The notes beneath the pieces were generated by a model. It did no database searches, was not told where the DNA came from, and saw nothing but the letters and a program-made list of their open reading frames with translations. This document shows positions 19,476 through 23,427 of a DNA stretch of 23,427 bases, piece after piece. The stretch is from CAZDYP01 sp964509505. GTDB lineage: Bacteria; Chloroflexota; Anaerolineae; JACRMK01. A program made the position numbers and the translations under genes. Position 1 is the stretch's first letter; each line of letters starts with the position of its first letter. The DNA lies in contig CAZDYP010000070.1 in assembly GCA_964509505.1 (NCBI GenBank), forward strand, positions 1 to 23,427, written 5' to 3'.

Positions 19476-21111
19476 CTGGAATCGTGAACGTGAACGTGCT
19501 GCCCTTGCCCACTTCGCTTTCGACCCAAATGCGTCCGCCGTGCAGCTCCACGAATTTCTTCGCGAGCGTCAGCCCCAAGCCCGTGCCTTCTTGTTTTTGT
19601 AATGGGTCTTGCTTGGCTTGTTGGAATTCTTCAAAGATGCGCGCTTGCTCGTCGGGCGCGATGCCGATGCCCGTGTCTTGCACGGCGACGGCGGCGACAC
19701 TATCGCTCATGCGTGCCGTCATGGTGATGCAGCCGCCATCGGGCGTGAACTTCACCGCATTCGACAACAGGTTGAAGATGACTTGCTTGACCTTGCGCTC
19801 GTCGGCCTCCAGCTCGCCAATGGTATCATCCATGTTCAGGTTGAGTTGAATCGCGTGACGAGTCGTGCGCTCGCGAATCATCATCAAACTGCTGTGTAGC
19901 GCCTCGCGCAAATCAAAGCGAGTGCGTTCCAGCTCCATGCGTCCCGCTTCGACTTTCGAGATGTCGAGGATATCGTTGATGAGGCTGAGCAGATGTTGAC
20001 CCGAGGTGAGAATATCGCGCAAATATTCTTCCTGCTTGGGGTTGATGTCGCCGAAAAGTTTTTCGAGCAATACTTCCGAAAAGCCGTTGATGGCGTTGAG
20101 TGGTGTGCGAAGCTCGTGCGACATGTTGGCGAGGAACTCGGATTTGTGTTGGTTAGCGATTTCGAGTTGTTGAGTCTTCTCGGCCAGTTCGCGTGTACGT
20201 GCTTGAATCTCCGCATACAACCGCCCTAGCTCATCGTTCATGCGATTGAGATTGGCGCCCAATGTGCCGAGCTCATCACGATTCACGATGGCGACATGCT
20301 GCGAGAAATCACCTGAGGCAATCTCACTGAGCCGTGTGTTCATCTGCCTGACGGGGCCGATCAACGACCACGAGATAGCATAGCCCAGCAGCAAGGCTAA
20401 CGCGATACTCCCGACGGCAAACCCAACCACCGCCCATTGCGAGGTTAAGTAGGCGGCTTGATTCTGGTCGGTGCGCGCGACCATCTCGGCTTGCGCACGA
20501 TTCACGAGCTGATTGGTGCGGCGCTCCAAGCGGTCCGCCAAAGACGCGGCTTGCGTGCGTTGCAGCTCATAGCCTTGAGTGACTTTGCCCGCGCGAATCA
20601 ACTCGATCACTTGGGTCACGCTTTGGATGAACTGCTTGTAGTCCTGTTGGATTTGGCTGAACAGTTCTTCTTCGTCTTTTGAGACGTATTGCAAACGGTC
20701 AAGGTCGTAACCAAATTGATTGAGCTGGCGCAAGGTTGAATCCAGTGTGCGCTCGTCGGGCGAGACGAGCGCAGAGGCGACGTTGTAGAGTTGGGTCGTG
20801 GTGTCATGTTGCAGTTGGCGATAGGCAAGGACTTTGCGTTGGAGCAACACAATTTCATCCGCGCGACGATTGCCCTCGCCCAAGGCTTCCAGTCCAACCG
20901 CGCCCACCGTGATGAGCAGCAACACGATGACCGCGAAAGCCATCAATAGCTTCAGATGCACCGACGCAGGCACGCGCGCGACGCGTTGCGGCAACCAATT
21001 CGCCAGCGTGTGCCATGCGGTTTTCACGTTTTTCAGACTGCCAGAGTCTAATGCGACTTTTGCAATTTTATGGGCATTCATCGCTGTGCTTTCGACTCTT
21101 TCTCCGTCCAT
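19459..21111 (-). CDS. Membrane sensor histidine kinase
   Basis: From the chosen start this is a 550-aa inner-membrane kinase. It has TM1 (about 53-76), a periplasmic four-helix sensor of about 148 residues (77-224, 4HB/CHASE3-like, Gln-rich helices), TM2 (226-250), HAMP (about 250-303) and a coiled coil. HisKA follows with the phospho-acceptor His332 in FLANMSHELRTPLN, then HATPase_c with N box NLLSNAVKF (Asn451), G1 DTGIG (479-483) and G2 GTGLGL (509-514). There is no fused receiver; the separate regulators downstream fill that role. The N-terminus is uncertain: the frame extends to 21174 into a tandem repeat, and ATGs at 21159, 21111 and 21081 are possible. 21111 has GAGG at good spacing. 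The last residues (RSNE) and stop come from a heptamer repeat. Confidence 0.9.
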   Translation of the reverse strand: MDGERVESTAMNAHKIAKVALDSGSLKNVKTAWHTLANWLPQRVARVPASVHLKLLMAFAVIVLLLITVGAVGLEALGEGNRRADEIVLLQRKVLAYRQLQHDTTTQLYNVASALVSPDERTLDSTLRQLNQFGYDLDRLQYVSKDEEELFSQIQQDYKQFIQSVTQVIELIRAGKVTQGYELQRTQAASLADRLERRTNQLVNRAQAEMVARTDQNQAAYLTSQWAVVGFAVGSIALALLLGYAISWSLIGPVRQMNTRLSEIASGDFSQHVAIVNRDELGTLGANLNRMNDELGRLYAEIQARTRELAEKTQQLEIANQHKSEFLANMSHELRTPLNAINGFSEVLLEKLFGDINPKQEEYLRDILTSGQHLLSLINDILDISKVEAGRMELERTRFDLREALHSSLMMIRERTTRHAIQLNLNMDDTIGELEADERKVKQVIFNLLSNAVKFTPDGGCITMTARMSDSVAAVAVQDTGIGIAPDEQARIFEEFQQAKQDPLQKQEGTGLGLTLAKKFVELHGGRIWVESEVGKGSTFTFTIPVRSNE

Positions 21112-21168
21112 ATTCTCGCCTCGCGGCTCGCGCTCCGTTACTCTCGTTTCGTTACTCATGCCCCCGCG

Positions 21169-21382
21169 CCTCACTCCCGCTCCCGCGCTTCACTCCCGCT
21201 CCCGCGCTTCACTCCCGCTCCCGCGCTTCACTCCCGCTCCCGCGNNNNNNNNNNNNNNNNNNNNNNNNNNNNNNNNNNNNNNNNNNNNNNNNNNNNNNNN
21301 NNNNNNNNNNNNNNNNNNNNNNNNNNNNNNNNNNNNNNNNNNNNCCTCACGCACGCTCCCGCGCTTCACGCACGCTCCCGTC
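21169..21382. repeat. 19-bp tandem repeat spanning the assembly gap
   Basis: Four in-phase copies of CTTCACTCCCGCTCCCGCG (first copy with C for T) run from 21169 to the gap. Two variant copies (CACGCACGCTCCCG) follow it at 21345-21382. The true copy number is unknown because the gap lies inside. It directly precedes the kinase gene. Confidence 0.9.
21245..21344. other. Assembly gap of 100 N
   Basis: Exactly 100 N, the conventional placeholder for a gap of unknown size, here caused by the 19-bp tandem repeat. Confidence 0.98.
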
Positions 21383-21428
21383 GAATTTGTAATCCGACGG
21401 TGGGGATGGCAGGATTCCAAATCCCGCC
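21381..21428. repeat. Two REP palindromes downstream of the RAYT gene
   Basis: TCGAATT-TGT-AATCCGA (21381-21397, one mismatch) and GGCAGGATT-CCA-AATCCCGCC (21408-21428, one mismatch) carry the same GGATT/AATCC core as the elements at 18739-18864 and 22151-22362. Confidence 0.8.
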
Positions 21429-21473
21429 AGAGCATTGGATCATTGGAGCGTTGCAAAGCATTGTAGCACATCA

Positions 21474-22031
21474 TCAAGCCAGCAATACGTTTACATCATC
21501 AAGTGGAATGATCGCAGGTTGCCCGCACAGGTAAAACCTCGCGCTTGACCACAAGTAATCTTCTGGCTTTTCCGCTAATCTCCAATGTGGCTGGAGTGGA
21601 TTGTTATGAATGTAATCTACCTTCTGCTTGAGAAATTGTGGGGAGAAAACATTTTTGGCCTGATATTCGTCTTCCCAAACGACGTGCTCCTGTTTCTCTG
21701 GTCGCTTGACGGCTTCGCGTAAGAATTGCAACGCTCGTGCATTGCCCTCCGCCTCGTACTGTGCAATGACCTGCTTTGGAGTATGCTTCTTGAAGTCCCG
21801 AACCACATCCGATATCTTGTGGTCGGCGAGACACCGCACCATCAGATGGATGTGATTGGGCATGACCACGAAAGCGTATAACTCCAACCACTGGTGCGTT
21901 CGCATGTAGTCGAAACTATCCACAAGGATCTGTTTCATCACGTCGCGTTGAAATAGATGAGCGCGCTGAATGGCGCGGGTCGTGATGAAGTACAAATGCT
22001 CTGGATCGAATGCGATGCGCCAATTGGACAT
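21474..22031 (-). CDS. REP-associated tyrosine transposase (RAYT, Y1_Tnp family)
   Basis: This 185-aa HUH single-strand transposase is related to IS200/IS605 TnpA. The metal-binding HUH motif is in FVVMPNHIHLMV (His60, His62), and the catalytic Tyr140 is in QKVDYIHNNPL. YLWSSARFY near the C-terminus is characteristic of the RAYT branch, as is its occurrence as a solitary gene amid REP palindromes. RAYTs are believed to cut and join REP DNA and to be domesticated by their host. Palindromes with a common core lie on both sides (21381-21428 and 22151-22362). The start at 22031 lacks a clear ribosome binding site. The protein appears full-length and intact. Confidence 0.92.
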   Translation of the reverse strand: MSNWRIAFDPEHLYFITTRAIQRAHLFQRDVMKQILVDSFDYMRTHQWLELYAFVVMPNHIHLMVRCLADHKISDVVRDFKKHTPKQVIAQYEAEGNARALQFLREAVKRPEKQEHVVWEDEYQAKNVFSPQFLKQKVDYIHNNPLQPHWRLAEKPEDYLWSSARFYLCGQPAIIPLDDVNVLLA

Positions 22032-22150
22032 TTCAGGTTACAAGTCTTCCATTCTTGCAGTTGGCTGCTCGCGCGGCAGTGGCGAATTGCCCCGCACCGC
22101 GAACACCGCTGCCGCTGCCGCCGCGAGCAAGAGTGTATAGCTGCTCGCAC

Positions 22151-22362
22151 GGGATTTGCAATCCCGCGCTTTTGGCGGTGGATTCCAAATCCACCGCGAG
22201 CCATGAATAGTGTAGAGGGGTAAATCCGCCGCGAGCATCTCTACTTTACTCTGCTCATGCGGGATTTGCAATCTCGCGCACGATGCGGCAGCAGCGGTGG
22301 ATTACAAATCCACCGCGAGCGTCTCTACTCTACACTGCTCACGCGGGATTTGCAATCCCGCG
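22151..22362. repeat. REP/BIME cluster upstream of the RAYT gene
   Basis: Five palindromes alternate in orientation: GGGATT-TGC-AATCCC (22151-22165), GCGGTGGATT-CCA-AATCCACCGC (22175-22197), a one-mismatch GCGGGATT-TGC-AATCTCGC (22259-22277), GCGGTGGATT-ACA-AATCCACCGC (22294-22316), and CGCGGGATT-TGC-AATCCCGCG (22342-22362). The spacers CGCGAGC(A/G)TCTCTACT are also repeated, so larger units have been duplicated. The cluster sits between the transporter gene's 3' end and the transposase start. Confidence 0.9.
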
Positions 22363-22392
22363 CTTTGCTATCCCTTCAGCTCCTTCTTCCAC

Positions 22393-23427
22393 TCATTGAG
22401 GTAACGCTGCTTCATTGCCTCCATCCACTTGACACGCATACGCCAACAGCCGATTGGGTTCATCAAACGATTTTTTGTCTGTGGCTTCTTTCTTCAACTC
22501 GTTGAGAAAACGCCAATCCGTGCCGCGCGCAATGATCTCATTGGGACTGCTCTTGATCATCCCAGCTTCACGCAAGCGGAGGGCGTAGAAGCGCAATGTA
22601 TCTTCGGGATCGTACTCACGCCAGGTACCGTAAGCCTCTTTCATCTCCTGCAACGTCTGAAGCGCGTAGTCATAATTCGGCGTGAAGCCTTTGTCCACCA
22701 GAAATCGTGCCACCTGTTCTGGTTCACGGGTGCAAGTATCGGCGGCTTTCAACAGGGCGCGTAACGCCCGTTTGGTCGCGACGGGATTTTTGCGCATGAA
22801 CTCGCGGTTGACCGTCGCCACGCAGCAGAAGTATTGCGACCATGGCTTGTCCATCATGCTGTTGACGACCACATGGCCAATTTTTTTGTTGCGCAATTGC
22901 TGAGGTATCGGTGGAAAACCCAGATAGGCGTCTATCTTCCCTTCGGCCAAGAGTTGCATCGCCTCAGCAGGTTGATACTTGACCCAATTGATGTCCTTGT
23001 TGGGATCGAGACCAACGTAGGCCGCCATGCTAGACAAGAAGACATATTGGGGAGCATTGGTGAGAAGATCACCCACCGCCACCGTCTTCCCCTTCAAATC
23101 GCTAATCGTCCGCACTCGCTCTGTGCCGAAGAGTTCGAAGCAGCCTGTATGGACTCCTGCCAGCACGACCGCTGGGTCGCCTGCATCCACGCGAGCGATC
23201 ACGGGCGCAGCGAAATTCAAACCGAAGTCAGCCTCGCCGGAGGCGATGAGGGCGCTGATATCTTTTTCGACATATTGCACCTCAGTAAAGCCTTCGGCCT
23301 TGAGGTACTCTTGGGCAAAATACTGTGGGGCCACACAAATGCTGGCGACCCGACTAAGCCTGATGGTGGTCGTTTCGGGCGGTGGTTCTGCGGCAGGCGC
23401 GGCAAGTTGAGGACCGCACCCTTCCAG
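22393..23427 (-). CDS. ABC transporter substrate-binding lipoprotein (NMT1/SsuA-like), 5' end cut by window
   Basis: This partial gene (344 codons visible) enters from the right edge. The first residues in the window, LEGCGPQLAAPAAEPPP, contain a lipobox with the lipidated Cys at the fourth visible codon, so only the signal peptide is missing. The mature protein has the two-lobed periplasmic binding fold of the NMT1/SsuA/TauA group: YVEKDISALIASGEADFGLNF, DLKGKTVAVGDL, YVGLDPNKDINWVKY, LAEGKIDAYLGFPP, then a helical C-terminal lobe. The ligand cannot be assigned (nitrate, sulfonate, pyrimidine and others are used in this group). The last 25 or so residues look out of register: after an A6 run (22471-22476 plus-strand T) another frame reads on to a stop at 22368 as a more protein-like tail. 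No permease or ATPase gene is visible. Confidence 0.85.
   Translation of the reverse strand: MEGCGPQLAAPAAEPPPETTTIRLSRVASICVAPQYFAQEYLKAEGFTEVQYVEKDISALIASGEADFGLNFAAPVIARVDAGDPAVVLAGVHTGCFELFGTERVRTISDLKGKTVAVGDLLTNAPQYVFLSSMAAYVGLDPNKDINWVKYQPAEAMQLLAEGKIDAYLGFPPIPQQLRNKKIGHVVVNSMMDKPWSQYFCCVATVNREFMRKNPVATKRALRALLKAADTCTREPEQVARFLVDKGFTPNYDYALQTLQEMKEAYGTWREYDPEDTLRFYALRLREAGMIKSSPNEIIARGTDWRFLNELKKEATDKKSFDEPNRLLAYACQVDGGNEAALPQ

Noticed and set aside
21169..21382. CRISPR array or plasmid iterons at the tandem repeat
   Set aside because: Copies are directly adjacent without spacers and there is no replication protein nearby.
1..23427. tRNA or rRNA genes
   Set aside because: No cloverleaf with a T-loop GTTCRA motif and acceptor stem, and no conserved rRNA segment, was found by reading both strands.

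Overview
The window looks like one scaffold of a moderately GC-rich, probably metagenome-derived bacterium, most likely a member of the Chloroflexota (Anaerolineae-like). This is inference. It rests on the two lipoproteins with long Thr/Pro 'TPTPTxT' stalks, the solitary infA next to an ftsK gene, a bacterial PHAX-domain protein, a Uma2 endonuclease, and a dense mix of palindromic and heptanucleotide intergenic repeats. A run of exactly 100 N (21245-21344) sits inside a 19-bp tandem repeat and is an assembly gap.

Layout. 184-8241 is entirely on the minus strand. In transcription order it holds a radical SAM/HhH protein, GDP-6-deoxymannose reductase, GDP-mannose 4,6-dehydratase, a phosphohexomutase, a decayed RelE-like toxin split by a 142-bp MITE, TatD, a long-chain polyprenyl diphosphate synthase and a GT2 glycosyltransferase. 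The reductase, dehydratase and mutase form a GDP-D-rhamnose supply unit, and the GT2 enzyme could use its product. 8314-13923 is on the plus strand: two paralogous surface lipoproteins, a three-S1-domain protein, FtsK/SpoIIIE, IF-1 and a small alpha/beta protein, closed by a strong terminator. A divergent pair follows, an FmdB-type zinc ribbon (-) and a PHAX-domain RNA-binding protein (+). Next comes a sulfur-transfer pair on the minus strand (rhodanese, then a NifU/SufU-like scaffold). After that there is a candidate small RNA on the minus strand and a Uma2 gene on the plus strand. 17603-21111 is a minus-strand signalling module: membrane histidine kinase, single-domain response regulator, REC-adenylate/guanylate cyclase. 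The right end carries a REP-associated tyrosine transposase (RAYT) bracketed by its likely REP palindromes, and a lipoprotein ABC-transporter substrate-binding protein cut by the window edge.

The most striking property is the repeat layer rather than any single gene. Several families of 7-bp tandem repeats, often arranged as inverted arms, fill most short intergenic gaps. They repeatedly supply the stop codon of the upstream gene (radical SAM protein, histidine kinase, IF-1, S1 protein). One heptamer tract lies in frame inside tatD. A second layer consists of REP-like palindromes with the core GGATT-TGY-AATCC. It forms a perfect-phase 63-bp duplication at 18739-18864 and clusters around the RAYT. 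A third layer includes the MITE, a 94-bp hairpin inserted within a heptamer array, and two other palindrome families. Other points of interest are the PHAX-domain gene with a promoter placed for a leaderless mRNA, and a roughly 210-nt promoter-to-terminator unit that encodes no recognisable protein or known RNA.
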